Of a stretch of 64,000 nucleotides of DNA, positions 21,087 to 32,254 are shown piece by piece; position 1 is the stretch's first letter, and each line of letters begins with the position of its first letter. Position numbers and translations under genes: made by a program. The notes under the pieces are model-generated. The model was given only the letters and a program-made list of their open reading frames with translations, was not told the DNA's origin and did no database searches. The stretch comes from Echinometra lucunter (Eukaryota; Echinodermata; Echinoidea; Camarodonta; Echinometridae), in the NCBI GenBank assembly GCA_029962745.1, contig CM057162.1:14110657-14174656 (forward strand), written 5' to 3'.

Positions 21087-23457
21087 AACGCTTGGCGTTT
21101 GCCTTGTTGACATAATTTACAAGCGATACTTTAATATTATCAAAATCAGGCAGTTGTCTCTTCATTTTGCAAATATATACCATCTGTCGCACTACTATCA
21201 ATATACAGTTTAATGCATCATTATTTGAACTTCGTAAACCAAATAATTTATCTTGAAGTGAGAATATAATTCTATTTCCGGTTCTATTGTAAATCCAGTG
21301 TTCCAGCCTATCCCAAATATGTTTAACATGCGTACATTCACATAGAAGATGGATAACTGTTTCGCTCTGTTCGTTACAAAAAGTACATTCTTTTTGGGGG
21401 ACTAAATTCATTTTAAACAGTAAATCATTTGTATATAATATGCGTTGCAATATCTTAAACTGGAACCATCGTAAGCCAACGTCTATCGTACAGTTAAAAG
21501 CAATAGAACAATATGCTTCCCAATTCTTGTCATTCAGATCAAAATACATTTCCATTTAAGAAAGCTTCTGCATTCTACTTTCCTTTTCTTCAAGAAGATT
21601 GCATAGATGTGTGCACATCCCTTAATGTGTTTCATAACAAGTGCCATTGTATCTGGAAAAAAGGGTTGTTGCACCCTGTTAAAAGTTGTGCATTTGTATC
21701 CTTCTCAAATTGCATCACATAATCCACGATAAAAAAGAAAATTTATTTGCACATTATACTTTTCTTTAAGATCTTTCAGAGAGAGAAAAATGCCATTTGA
21801 ATCTAATATATCATTGACAAAGCGGACACCCTTTTTACACAATGTTTTGTTATAGATTGCGCTATGACCTAATTTAATGTAATCATTATTCGATATAGGT
21901 TGACATGATATTTTGTCATAGTGAATGGATAAAAGTGTACTATAAGCCGTGAACATCTCTTTCCAAAAAGGATTTTTTGTTTTATTTGCCAGTTCTCGAA
22001 AATAGGTATTTCCCATATATAATTTCAAGTCTTGTCGTTCAGGCAAAAAAGATTGTAAAAGACAGAGGATATTACTATCAATGGAACCATTTACCAATTT
22101 CTTCATCCAGGAGATTTTCAGTGATTGGCAGTGTATGTTTATATCTATCATTCTGACCCCTCCGTGTGAGTAACTTTGCGACATTTGATTTCTACTTACT
22201 TTATCAGGTTTTTCCCCCCAAATGAATCTATAAAACTGCGCATTTATATCTTTCAAAAATTGTTCATCTGGATTTGGTAGAGACAAAATAAGGTAGTTTA
22301 ATTTGGATACCAACAGTGATTTGACAACTGTAACTCTTCCAAGAACAGTTAAGTGTCGTTTTAACCAAGATGTCATTTGACTTTTAATCTCTATAAATTT
22401 TTCATGATAATTTTGAAATGTCATTCTGTGCAAATCTGTACAGAAGTCTATACCTAGATATCTGAAATAATCACTGAATACCCAATTTAGATTCTTATTT
22501 AAAAGAACACCATCTTTCTTGCTTTTATATCTCCCAATCCAAATCGCATGTGTCTTATGTATATTAACCTTCAAACCCGACATCGTGTTATATTTATCTA
22601 AAATGTTTAATGCGGAGTTCAATTCCTTTACTGATCCATTCAATGTTAGAAGAGTATCGTCCGCATACTGAATTATTTTAAGATGTCTATTCATATTAGG
22701 TAAGCTCAAACCAACAATCGAATTGGATTGTCTAAACAAAAGGCCTAGTATTTCGGCGCATAAAAGGAAAACATATGGAGACAAAGGATCTCCTTGGCGA
22801 CAACCCTGCTCTATTGGGAATCTTGGAGACAGGTGTCCATTGATCAGTACACAAGATTGAGCATTTTCATAGAATACATTAAACCATTTTACAATTGAGG
22901 GGCCGAACTTGAAGAACTGTAATACTTTTCTAATAAAATCGTGAGAAATGGAATCAAATGCCTTTTCAAAATCGATAAGTAGCAATAAACCGGGAATATC
23001 ATTGAGATCAGTGTACAATAATATATCATATAACAAACGAATATTCCCTCCAATGAAGCGCCCTGATATAAAACCTTTCTGATTTTCATGTATAAGAAAA
23101 GGAAGTACATTCTTCAACCTGTTTGCTATGCAGGTGGAGCCTAATTTGTATACTACATTTAGTAATGATATGGGCCTCCAATTTTTTAAGTACTTTCTGT
23201 CTTTATTTCCTTTGGGAATTAAAGAGATAACCCCTAACTTCTGTGTATAGGACATCCCGGATAAATATGCAGAATTCAGGTATCTAACTAAAAATAAGTG
23301 TAGTTCTTTCCAAAAATATTTTAAAAATTTGACAGTGAAACCATCTGGACCCGGAGATTTGTTATTTTTCATGTTTTTAAGAGCTTGATTAACCTCATCA
23401 ATTGAAAGCTCCCCTTCTAGCTTCTGTGACATTGAATTAGTTAATTTATTTCGTATC
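21087..23457 (-). pseudogene. LINE reverse transcriptase, middle and C-terminal parts
   Basis: The product is a reverse transcriptase that copies LINE RNA at a nicked target. In order on the - strand: the PGPDGF motif near 23345, a palm segment with DFEKAFDSISHDF near 22950, the GCRQGDPLSPYVF motif near 22790, the catalytic YADD at 22667-22656, then the thumb and connection regions. The main frame stops at 21705. After a broken stretch of about 150 bp a second frame (21555-21087) carries CTFCNEQSETVIHLLCEC, a CX2CX8HX4C zinc-knuckle-like motif typical of the L1/Tx1 C terminus. The frame is open upstream into the foldback repeat array, but that part is not LINE protein. It is non-functional because of the truncation, the internal stop and two insertions. 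Confidence 0.85.
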
Positions 23458-23832
23458 AGGACAACTCCCCCGGAGGACAACTCCCCCGGGGACGACTCCC
23501 ACCTGACAACTCCCCCGGAGGACAACTCCCCCGCAGGACAACTCCCCCGCAGGACGGGTCCCCCGGAGGACATCTCCCCCGGAGGAAAACTCCCCCTGAG
23601 GACAACTCCCCCGCAGGACAACTCCCCCGCAGGACAACTCCCCCGGAGGACAACTCCCCCGAGGACGACTCCCCCCAAGGACGACTCCCCCCGAGGACGG
23701 CTCCCCCGGAGGACAACTCCCCCAAGGACAACTCCCCCGGAGGAAAACTCCCCCGAGGACAACTCCCCCGGAGCACAACTCCCCAGGGGATGAATCCCAT
23801 CACACAACTCCTCCGGAGGACCACCCCCCCCT
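23458..23832. repeat. Left 16-bp array of the foldback element
   Basis: Over 20 units of AGGACAACTCCCCCGG with variants GACGACT, CGCAGG and GGGTCC. Because 16 is not a multiple of 3 and the unit contains no stop in any frame, all three - strand frames stay open across the array. Confidence 0.85.
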
Positions 23833-25646
23833 CTTTATGGACAAAATTGCGCATGAAATTTTGTTTTTATGACAACGCCTTGCTCGTGAGGAACTGTAAA
23901 ATAAATCTTTCCTTTTTATAAATCAAACTTAAGTAATTAATCCAGTATTTTTTGTTTTTATTACAACTCTCCCGGAGGAGAACAGCTCCTCGGGGATCAA
24001 AAACGGGGATGGGCCAGGGGTAGAGGGTTGCTATTCGTTTAATAAGGTATTAGGTAATTTGTCGCTCTAATTGCTAACTTTTTTGAAATATATCCACTCT
24101 TTTGCTCCCATTTTTGCGCCAAAGTACACATTCAAGAAAATAAAAACTCTAGTAATGGGTACGCTTTTCCGCCCAAGGGTGTTGGGTTTGACAGCTTCAG
24201 CGGTACACTCCCATCGGAACCACATCTGATCATGAGAAGAGAGAAAAGAAAGGAATAAAATGAAGAAAGGAAAGTGAGGAACCTAAGTAGGAAGCTACAA
24301 AGTAGAGAATGGTGTATCTAGTCGTAGTCTTCAGGAAAAGGGGGAGATGGCCCATAATCAAGCTGAAGAATAGAAGTCACTTCGCTCGATCAGCAGCCGT
24401 GCTTGGGTCCTGTTCCTTTTTTTTTAATCTAAATGCACAATTTGCAGGCAAGATATCATATAAAAATCTTACTTTTTAGGGGAGCGGTCGGAAAAAATGA
24501 TTAATTTCATCAGCAAATTTAGATACCGGAGCTCAATATGTGTCCAAATTTGTCAAATCATAAGAATCTAACGATGACTTTTCCTTTTTATTTATCTTTT
24601 ACTCTTTAATGAGGTACTTTATTATTAATGTTTTCATGTGGTTTCAGCGCAAAGAATGATACTCGCACATGCTCGCTGGACGCTAAATACGTAGAAGCGC
24701 AAGTCCTTTAACAAAAATGAAATTAACATGCATTCATTATAAAATTCAATATAAAATTAAGGTTTTCTTTTCATTTATAGCCAGTGAGTTTAACAAAGGG
24801 GCAGATACCGGATCTCGGGGGGGGGGGGGGGGGGGGGGGGGGGAGGGGTCGACCGCTCCCCTAAAAAGTAAGATTTTAATATGATATCTTGCCTGCAAAT
24901 TGTGCATTTAGATTTAAAAAAAGGAACGGGACCCAATCACGGCTGCTGATCGGGGGGGGGGGGGGGGAGGGGTCGACCGCTCCCCTAAAAAGTAAGATTT
25001 TAATATGATATCTTGCCTGCAAATTGTGCATTTAGATTTAAAAAAAGGAACGGGACCCAATCACGGCTGCTGATCGAGCGAAGTGACTTCTATTCTTAAG
25101 CTTGATTGTGGGCCATCTCCCCCTTTTCCTGAAGACTACGACTAGATACACCATTCTCTAATTTTGTAGCTTCCTACTTAGGTTCCTCACTTTCCTTTCT
25201 TCATTTTATTTCTTTCTTATCTCTCTTCTCATGATCAGATTTGGTTCCGATGGGAGTGTGCCGCTGAAGCTGTCAAACCCAACACCCTTGGGCGGAAAAG
25301 CGTACCCATTACTAGAGTTTTTATTTTCTTGAATGTGTACTTTGGCGCAAAAATGGGAGCAAAAGAGTGGATATTTTTCAAAAAAGTTAGCAATTAGAGC
25401 GACAAATTACCTAATACCTTATTAAAGAATAGCAACCCTTTACCCCTGGCCCATCCCCGTTTGTGATCCCCGAGGAGCTGTTCTCCTCCGGGAGAGTTGT
25501 AATAAAAACAAAAAATACTGGATTAATTACCTAAGTTTGATTTATAAAAAAGGAAAGATTTATTTTACAGTTCCTCACGAGCAAGACGTTGTCATAAAAA
25601 CAAATTTCATGCGTAATTTTGCCCTTAAAGGGGGGGGGGGGGGAGG

Positions 25647-26012
25647 GTGTCCTCCGGGGGAGTTGTGTGATGGAAGTCATCCCCCGGGGAGTTGTGCTTC
25701 GGGGGAGTTGTCCTCGAGGGAGTCGTCCTCGGGGGGAGTAGTCCTCCGGGGGAGTCGTCCTCGGGGGAGTCGTCCTCCGGGGGAGTCGTCCTCCGGGGGA
25801 GTCGTCCTGCGGGGGAGTCGTCTTCGGGGGAGTTGTCCTCCGGGGGAGTTATCCTCCGGGGGAGATGTCCTCTGGGGGACCCGTCCTGCGGGGGAGTCGT
25901 CCTGCGGGGGAGTCGTCCTCCGGGGGAGTTGCCCTCCGGGCGAGCTGTCCTCCGGGGGAGTTGCCAGGTGGGAGTTGTCCCCGGGGGAGTTGTCCTCCGG
26001 GGGAGTAGTCCT
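25647..26012. repeat. Right 16-bp array of the foldback element
   Basis: Inverse of the left array, units of CCGGGGGAGTNGTCCT, in almost the same order of variants (for example the single GTTGCCAGGTGGGAG unit near 25965 mirrors GACTCCCACCTGACAAC near 23490). The unit order is conserved between arms. Confidence 0.85.
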
Positions 26013-26226
26013 AGAACCAATTTGTTTATACCTACATCATTTAGTATTGTATTTAGGTCTACATCTACAACCGGATTGTTTTCATACAATTTAGAATAAA
26101 ATGATACAATTTCTGATATAATATCATCCTGTGCCGTGATCTCCTTGTTTTCGTTAGTGATCAGTTTGCATATCCGTTTATTCACAGCATTTCTTTTTTC
26201 TAAATTCAAAAAATATTTTGATGGTT
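26013..26226 (-). pseudogene. LINE ORF2 segment just upstream of the RT
   Basis: The - strand reads KYFLNLEKRNAVNKRICKLI, then a segment ending KLVL at the foldback boundary. This is the usual linker before the reverse transcriptase in L1/Tx1 LINEs (a FLNLEKR motif and FYSKLY). It joins in frame to the part starting at 23457. The 5' truncation is at 26226. Confidence 0.75.
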
Positions 26227-26494
26227 TTGGATAACATTGTTAATTTAAAAAAAAACTCATTTTGCTACTTGAAAATGGGATTTAAAGGTTATAGTGTAAA
26301 ATATTAGTCTGAAAGTTTCAAAGCATAATATCCACAGATGTGATTCGCATGTTACTAAAAGTTTTTCATTCCAAATTATGGTTGGTTTCAGGATTTTTTA
26401 GTACAAATACAAGTGCTGGTCTCATACACATGTTCTATCTTAGTTTGAGAATTTTTTAAATCGGCTGCTCACAAAGTTAGCCAATGCCTTTAAC

Positions 26495-28699
26495 TATATT
26501 ATAGTCCAACTTCAGTTCAACTAGTACATGGGCCTATGACTATGTGTTATGTTTTAAAATTGTAAAGGTGTGGTGGGTAAATTGGTTACTTTGTCATTTG
26601 TGGTTGAACTGTGGTTTTCACATGAATTATGGTAATGAAATACCCTTGCCTCATTGTGGTTTGTGTGAAAGGAGACAGTAAGGATCACAGGAAGAGCAAA
26701 CAGCCATTGTTCCTAACTAGAATCAAACGTATTTCTGCTTCTTGATACTAGTGTATCATACATGTTTTCATACTGAAGAATACACGTTTTCATTGTCCTT
26801 ATCCCAAATCATTATATTGTGGAGAAAATACGTCTACATTACATATTTTAGTTTGGCTTGAAAACGTTCAAGTTAAGCAAAATAAAATTTTGTGTATGAA
26901 ATATCGAAAGTTTTCCACAAAACAATGTCATGAATATGGTTGTGTCAAAAATATCATATAGAACATTTCTTATGACCATAACTTTCTTGTTCTGTGTCCG
27001 ACTTCTTTAAGATTCTGTTGATTTATTTTATTTCGTGCTAACTTTTATTTTAAAGTTACTTGACTTGAGGACGTTAGTTTCCTTTAAAGGGGGTACCCAA
27101 TGCTGAAACAATGTAAGCTCATTTAAAAGAGCATGATTTTATTAGTAGAAAGTCATCTGCCTAAAGTTTTTTAAAAAGTCGTGTTGCCAAGAAAACCCTC
27201 AAATGTGGTAAGATTTCAGGATATTTTTGACCCCTCAGCTGTGACCCGGTTTCAACTGGGTACCCACTTTTACGTCAAAATGACGTCAAAGTGGGTACGT
27301 TGTCGCGCACTTCTAGCAAAATGCGCGCAAGGTATAATACATAATTATTGTACAGTCTAGCGCGCGGCACAACTGCTATGCGCGAAGCTGGGTACCCACT
27401 TTTACGTCATACCTTATACTCAAATTTTTTGGTCAGCTCTTGACATTTTTATGAGAAAATTAGCCAAAATGTATTGATTTCGAGTGAAAAATCATCAAAT
27501 TTTTAATGTCATTCTTCCTAGCATTCTATTCTCGATCATATACCAAAAATTTTGTTACCATTGTGTAATCACTTTAAACATATTATATGGGAACACGAGA
27601 ATTCAGTAGTCACCGTGTAAAAAATAAAGCGAATGGTTTAGTATCAAACTCCATTCTCTTCAATATATTGCCATCCTGTCATGTTTATAATTATTATTAC
27701 TTAATATTTTTTGTCACTCGGCAATATCTTTAAAAATAGCTTTGGGAATGATAAGGGGAAAGAGAGAAGGGGAAAGAGAGAATTCATAATTGCAACTTTT
27801 GTGACCAATTTCCGTTATGGAAGTAGATTTGTTTTTCATATCCTTTCTCTTCTTAACAGCGTTACGAGGAATCACTCATAAGTGCCTTTGCTTCTCATCT
27901 CATTTTTAAATCTGCACACATTATATGAAACTGAATTAAGAAGGCAAGATAAAATATTACTGAATCCTCCCTGAAGCAGTAGCAATTACATGTACATTGG
28001 TCTTGTTCGCGCATGGGCGAACTGGGTCTGAAATTCGGTTGAGGAATTAATGTGTGATCGATCCTCGCAAAACTATGCATACACTCATTCTCCCATTCAT
28101 TATAATTATTTTTGATATTTATATCATTGTTATCATACCATAAGACGTCTTTCCTGTATAATACGTGATATAAGTGTAGAAATACTATTTTGCCCGCGGG
28201 TGGCGTCTCTTAATTGCTCCAATGAATCAAATGTTGAGCATTTGAGCGAGCAATGCCAAAGAGCAACAAAATAATTTGAAACTTGAGTTAATGGCAAGAC
28301 TCATTTTGTCAGAGAGAAATGATTTCAAAGGTGCACTACTTTCGGCTTGCATCTACTTCCATGCTGCTTCCATGGCGTGCTGTAAAGCTTATTAAAGCAC
28401 TGGAACATGTAGAAAACTGATCAAATTCAGTTCAATCCAATTAAACTTGGGCATTTCCAACAAAAAACTTACAGTACTGGAGTTACAACTGCTGTATCAC
28501 GCCTTTGTGCAAATCTTCAACTGACAGAAGTTGTGTATGTTAATATTCATGCTGCACTTCCCAATTGCTTTCATAGGGCCTAATTTAGTGACTCCCACAT
28601 GTACCAAAAGACATGTTCTCATCTAGATGCACTAAGCTACAAGTTTCCTTTTGATTTTTTTTTTTTCGTCAAGGGGTACTCAGTAGCAAAACCAGGGCT
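26495..28699. other. AT-rich DNA with one short perfect palindrome
   Basis: No exon is supported. 27096-27420 carries repeated GGGTACCCA words and a GC-rich island (GCGCGCGGCAC). The only clear structure is the palindrome at 27260-27298. 27895-28080 is open on the - strand without splice support. Confidence 0.3.
27260..27298. repeat. 39-bp palindrome containing TGACGTCA
   Basis: GTACCCACTTTTACGTCA pairs with TGACGTCAAAGTGGGTAC across a 3-base loop with one mismatch. A direct copy of the first arm recurs at 27393-27415. The inner TGACGTCA equals the CRE/ATF consensus. It may be a TE end rather than a regulatory site. Confidence 0.6.
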
Positions 28700-28805
28700 G
28701 GCCCGTTTCATAAAACAATATCAGTAAGAAGTTGCATTAACTGTGATAAGCTGCCGAAATCCTTGCATCTTATTGGCCAAGAGCAAATTTGTCAATACGT
28801 TAACA
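28700..28805. mobile_element. Partial copy of the TTTCATAAAAC repeat family
   Basis: GGCCCGTTTCATAAAACAAT, CCTTGCATCTTATTGGCCA and AGAGCAAATTTGTCA match the words of the copies at 9747 and 34903. Confidence 0.45.
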
Positions 28806-28985
28806 GTAAATGGGGGAGGGAGCCTCTAGGGCCACACCCCCAGACATCACCTGCATTTCATATTGTTTATTGGAAGGAGCTAAAACAAGAAAACAAACAT
28901 AAAGACTCTGTGTAGCACCCTGAAGCATGAAAGCTGCAGTTAGAAAAGAAATTAGGAAACAAAATAGAGTGGTATGTTGTTGGAA

Positions 28986-29219
28986 AGGAGAGAGAGAGAG
29001 AGAGAGGGGGGATGGATTGCTGTGAGGAGGAGGGAAAGGAGAGAGATGAAGAGATGGAGGGAGAGAGGGGGGGGTGGCTGTGACAGAAAGGGTATTAGAG
29101 GGAAACGGAAGGAGAGAAGGGGAGAGAAAGGAGAGAGAGGGATTGCTGTGAGAGACAGGGTAGGAGGGAAACAGGAAAGGGAGAGAAGGGAAGAGATTGA
29201 GAGAGAGAGGAAGAGAGAG

Positions 29220-29256
<37 letters not shown>

Positions 29257-29450
29257 AAGGGTGTTGTAGAAAGGGGGATGCACCCCCACTCCCATATTTT
29301 GAGGTGGTCTCATATATGTATGTACAAAAATATGTACAAATCACCCCCCCAAGTATGGAGACCTACGCTCATGAGAGAGAGAGTGAGGGAGAGAGAGCGA
29401 GAGAGAGAGCGAGAGAGAGTGAGAGAGAGAGAGAGAGAGAACGTGAGAGC
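28986..29450. repeat. GA-rich simple-sequence region
   Basis: Long (GA)n blocks at 28988-29005, 29225-29255 and 29375-29445 lie within purine-rich sequence. Long open frames of Arg/Glu on + and Ser/Leu on - are artefacts of composition. A TE-like CACCCCCACTCCC stretch interrupts near 29281. Confidence 0.8.
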
Positions 29451-30278
29451 AAGTGATACAGTTTCAATGATGATCAATAAATCAGGATGAAAATACAGGA
29501 TATATACACATGATAAAAAGAGGATGATAGAAGATGGTGATATAATGATGATCAATTTGTTTTTGTTCTTTTTTAAAAGACAGAATGCAATACAGAAAAG
29601 ATATAAAGGTTGGAAAGAAAAACAGTTCTCATATAGAAAGAAAAGGGAAGAAAGAGATCAGCAGTAATGAAATTACTGGATAAACGAGAGGGATAGGAGA
29701 TAGAATATTAGAATGAAATTGTAACCAGAAAAAAAAGACTTTGGAAGGAAAAGAAAATAAAAAGGTTGGAGTTTATAGAAAGAGGGAGAATGAGGGGAAT
29801 GAGGGAGTGCTGGGAGTGCGTAAAAGAGAGAGAGAGAGAGCGTGAGAGAGAGTCGGGTTTGAGGGGACAGATGATCCCAGTTATTCAGGATGAAAAGATC
29901 ATAAACTCATGATACAACATGCAAGCAGCAGACCACACAAAAATTTTTTAAAATTTTTTTTTTAGATAGAGGTTTTAATTTTTTTCATTTTGAGGGTCAT
30001 TTTTTCAAAAAGAAAGCAAGAGGTAAAAGAAAAGAAGCGGGGAAATCCTCGGCCAGACTCACCGAAGATTTAGAATCAACCGCGGGGATTCCCTGTTACT
30101 TCAACCTGGTTTCCTGTTTTTTGTATATAGATCTGTGGCAAACAGACTCCAATTAATGCTGCTTTCAGCGTTAGCGCTGGCGCGCGAATCACCCTTTGTA
30201 ATTGTGCTGATCTGAACTAGTAATACGGTAAGTGAAAAAATGGTATAGATATAGATCTAGGTACGCGATTACAGGGTA
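29451..30278. other. Purine-rich DNA, nothing recognised
   Basis: Mostly GAAA-type low-complexity sequence with another short (GA)n at 29826-29850. Near 30225 a donor-like ATACG/GTAAGTG follows a CpG-rich stretch (GCGTTAGCGCTGGCGCGCG), but no open frame supports an exon. Confidence 0.3.
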
Positions 30279-30903
30279 GCGCGTTTCCGTTTTACACCGT
30301 AGCCTAGGCAGTTTGCATCAAACGTGCTGGTTTCAATGTCTAGGTTTCGTTTCAGCCGGAGATACCACACATGCACGCGGCAATCGTGTAGTACAGAGAG
30401 AATAGATGAAAGATAGGGCAAAGAAATACAGAAGGAAAAGGGGCCTTCAAGGAACTGAAGGCGAAGAAACAGACGAGAGGATTGCCCAAAGAAATGTAAA
30501 AAGAAAGATAGGCCCAGAAGTCCATAAGAAGGGAAAGGTAATAGATAAAAGAAAAAAAAACACGAAGAAAATAGTGAATTCTGTATCCTCTGTTCTTTCT
30601 TCATGTATTTCTTTATTCTTCCTCTCATCTATCCTCTCTCATGTCCTATGTTTTTATTTGTTCTTCCTTCCATCTAGTTTCTTCTCTATCCTTATGTATT
30701 TCACTGGTTTTTTTTTTCTCCTTTAGATAAGATCAGACTCAGCCATAGAACCTATGCACAGAACTCTATGGGCTCAGCTCGTTCGCGCACATTTGTGCAT
30801 GCATGCAGTATCTTGGTTGTCGATGTCTTAGACTCTTTCACCAGAGCACTCGTAGGATTTTTCGCGAAAATGCCTAGGCAACGGTGTAAAACGGAAACGC
30901 GGT
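30279..30903. mobile_element. Foldback-like element with 33-bp inverted ends
   Basis: The left end GCGCGTTTCCGTTTTACACC, then GTAGCCTAGGCA, is mirrored at 30869-30903 by TGCCTAGGCAACGG and TGTAAAACGGAAACGCGG. Inside, a purine-rich half (GAGAATAGATGAAAGATAGG) faces a pyrimidine-rich half (CATCTATCCTCTCTC), so much of the element folds back. No credible coding frame. Confidence 0.55.
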
Positions 30904-31290
30904 CGCCGGCCATAGCTGTATGGTTTCTCGCGTTCTGATTGGTTAAAACTATACAACTATACAACCATACGGCTGTTCGCCGGCCATAGCTGCATGATTT
31001 CTCGCCTTCTGATTGGTTAAAACTATACAACTATGCAACTATACAACTATGCAGCTATTCCACAGCTGTATAGTTGTACAGTTATATGTCATTTATGACA
31101 CTTTGGCCCGCAAACGTGGCAACTATACGGACTTTGGATAGCTGCATAGTTGCATGGTTGTAAAGTTGTTTAGTTGTATAGTTGCATAGTTGTAAAGTTT
31201 CCTTTGTTCTGATTGGTTAAAACTATACAACTCTACAACTATGCAACTGTGCAACTATACATCTACTCGAAGGCCGTATAATTGTATAAT
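30904..31290. repeat. Decamer-rich region, ACTATACAAC words
   Basis: Words such as ACTATACAAC, ACTATGCAAC and their inverses (GTTGTATAGTTGCATAGTTG) fill about 390 bp. GATTGGTTAAAACTATACAA occurs at about 30938, 31010 and 31211, the first two preceded by GCCGGCCATAGCTG. The arrangement is partly inverted around 31090-31130. It is noncoding and adjacent to the foldback element. Confidence 0.65.
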
Positions 31291-32254
31291 AATGACACCA
31301 ACCGCCCGCCATACACGTGTTACCACCCTTCTGCCAGCCAGGCAACAATACTGAGTCTCTGTTCTACACATATATACAGTAAAAATGAATATAAAAAAAT
31401 ATTTGGAAAAAAAAGATTGGGTTCCATTATTCCCAAGATCTTTTGGCAATATCTGAAATATTTTCAAAACAAAAAGTGATTTTAAAAAAGAATTCCAAGC
31501 AAATAAATCAAAAAGGATTTTTTTTTTTTTACATCCTAACCAAATGAAAAGTACTCAAAATCTGTATGAATCACAGAAACATAAAATTTGATCAAATACT
31601 GATTCAAGAATCAAAAGTTTTGTTTGACAACACAATGCCACTGATAGCTTAAGTGTAAAAGTTTGCAATACATCATAATCACACAAGAGAAGTCTGTCTT
31701 CAAAAGCCTTCATCATGACTGGGCTTGTCACTTTCTCCACCAAAGCGTGAAAATCTTTTCATGCTTTTCAAGGAGCTGTGACAATACCTCTAGCACTACA
31801 GGAGAAAATTGGAAGGGGAGGAGTAAAAAAAGCATTAAAAGAAGAATTTAACGAGAAGCTTGAGGGTTTTTTTTTTTGGGGGGGTGAAAGAGAATCTGTG
31901 AACTTTTAAAATCTGTTTATGTCAAAGTGGAAGTATATCACAGCAGAAACGTCCTCAGGATAGAACTACTCTTCAAATGCCCTCATATTAAAAATATCAC
32001 AAGAATTAGCTTTGAGCATTCGACCTTTACATTTGCTTGTAGTCCCGTATTCCCATTTCTGTGTGCAGAAATGTGCTTTCAACAAGGGATGTTCATTTCT
32101 TGTCAATGGGATGATTTCAACACCTCATGGTAATAGGGTATACATCAAATTTTCGTTACTATTTAGTAAACCCTTTCCAATTGCTTTGAAACAGATTCTT
32201 TCGTAATGTAATTGCATGACCAGAAATCAAGGTTTTCTTTAAAGTATATCATGC
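31291..32254. other. AT-rich DNA, nothing recognised
   Basis: Short A and T runs (31517-31531, 31867-31877) and a few short frames without splice support. Confidence 0.25.

Larger units (their letters stand above)
23458..26012. mobile_element. Foldback element with 16-bp repeat arrays in both arms
   Basis: A 2555-bp insertion splits the LINE. Its ends are AGGACAACTCCCCCGG and the inverse CCGGGGGAGTAGTCCT. Each outer arm is an array of a 16-bp unit (23458-23832 and about 25647-26012). Next come unique inverted arms of about 650-800 bp, matching for example at the words GAACAGCTCCTCGGGGATC and CAAGATATCATATAAAAAT. The centre (about 24493-24818) is single-copy, followed by a G run. The right arm has an extra tandem copy of about 120 bp next to G runs (24842-25075). 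No transposase frame is present. Joining the LINE at the two breakpoints restores its reading frame, so the boundaries are precise. No target duplication is evident. Confidence 0.8.
19361..26226 (-). mobile_element. L1/Tx1-like LINE, 5'-truncated, doubly interrupted
   Basis: On the - strand the element runs from a 5' truncation at 26226 to a poly(A) end (T run at 19359-19369 on +), with an AATAAA about 30 bases before the tail. It is flanked by a 12-bp target duplication TTGGATAACATT (19349-19360 and 26227-26238). The coding part begins just before the reverse transcriptase, so the endonuclease half is missing. It is split by a foldback element (23458-26012) and by a hairpin-ended element (19979-21086). 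It ended as a dead copy. RT motif style and the C-terminal zinc-knuckle-like motif place it near the L1/Tx1 group. Confidence 0.75.
19335..26494. mobile_element. TIR element (TTAAAGGCATTGG) split by a LINE
   Basis: The left end TAGTTAAAGGCATTGGATAA at 19335 is matched in inverted orientation at 26469-26494 (CCAATGCCTTTAACTA). The TIRs agree over about 24 of 26 positions and are flanked by TA. The interior resumes at 26239 after the LINE. Without the LINE the element is about 280 bp, with no coding capacity. TA flanks suggest a Tc1/mariner- or Harbinger-type MITE; the exact class is open. Confidence 0.6.

Noticed and set aside
21705..23807. A 700-residue continuous protein on the - strand
   Set aside because: Only the part after 23457 is LINE reverse transcriptase. 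The first 117 or so residues are translated foldback repeats that are open in every frame.
28800..29490. Several overlapping long frames, Arg/Glu-rich or Ser/Leu-rich
   Set aside because: They arise from GA/CT simple sequence; all frames are open because the repeat has no stops.
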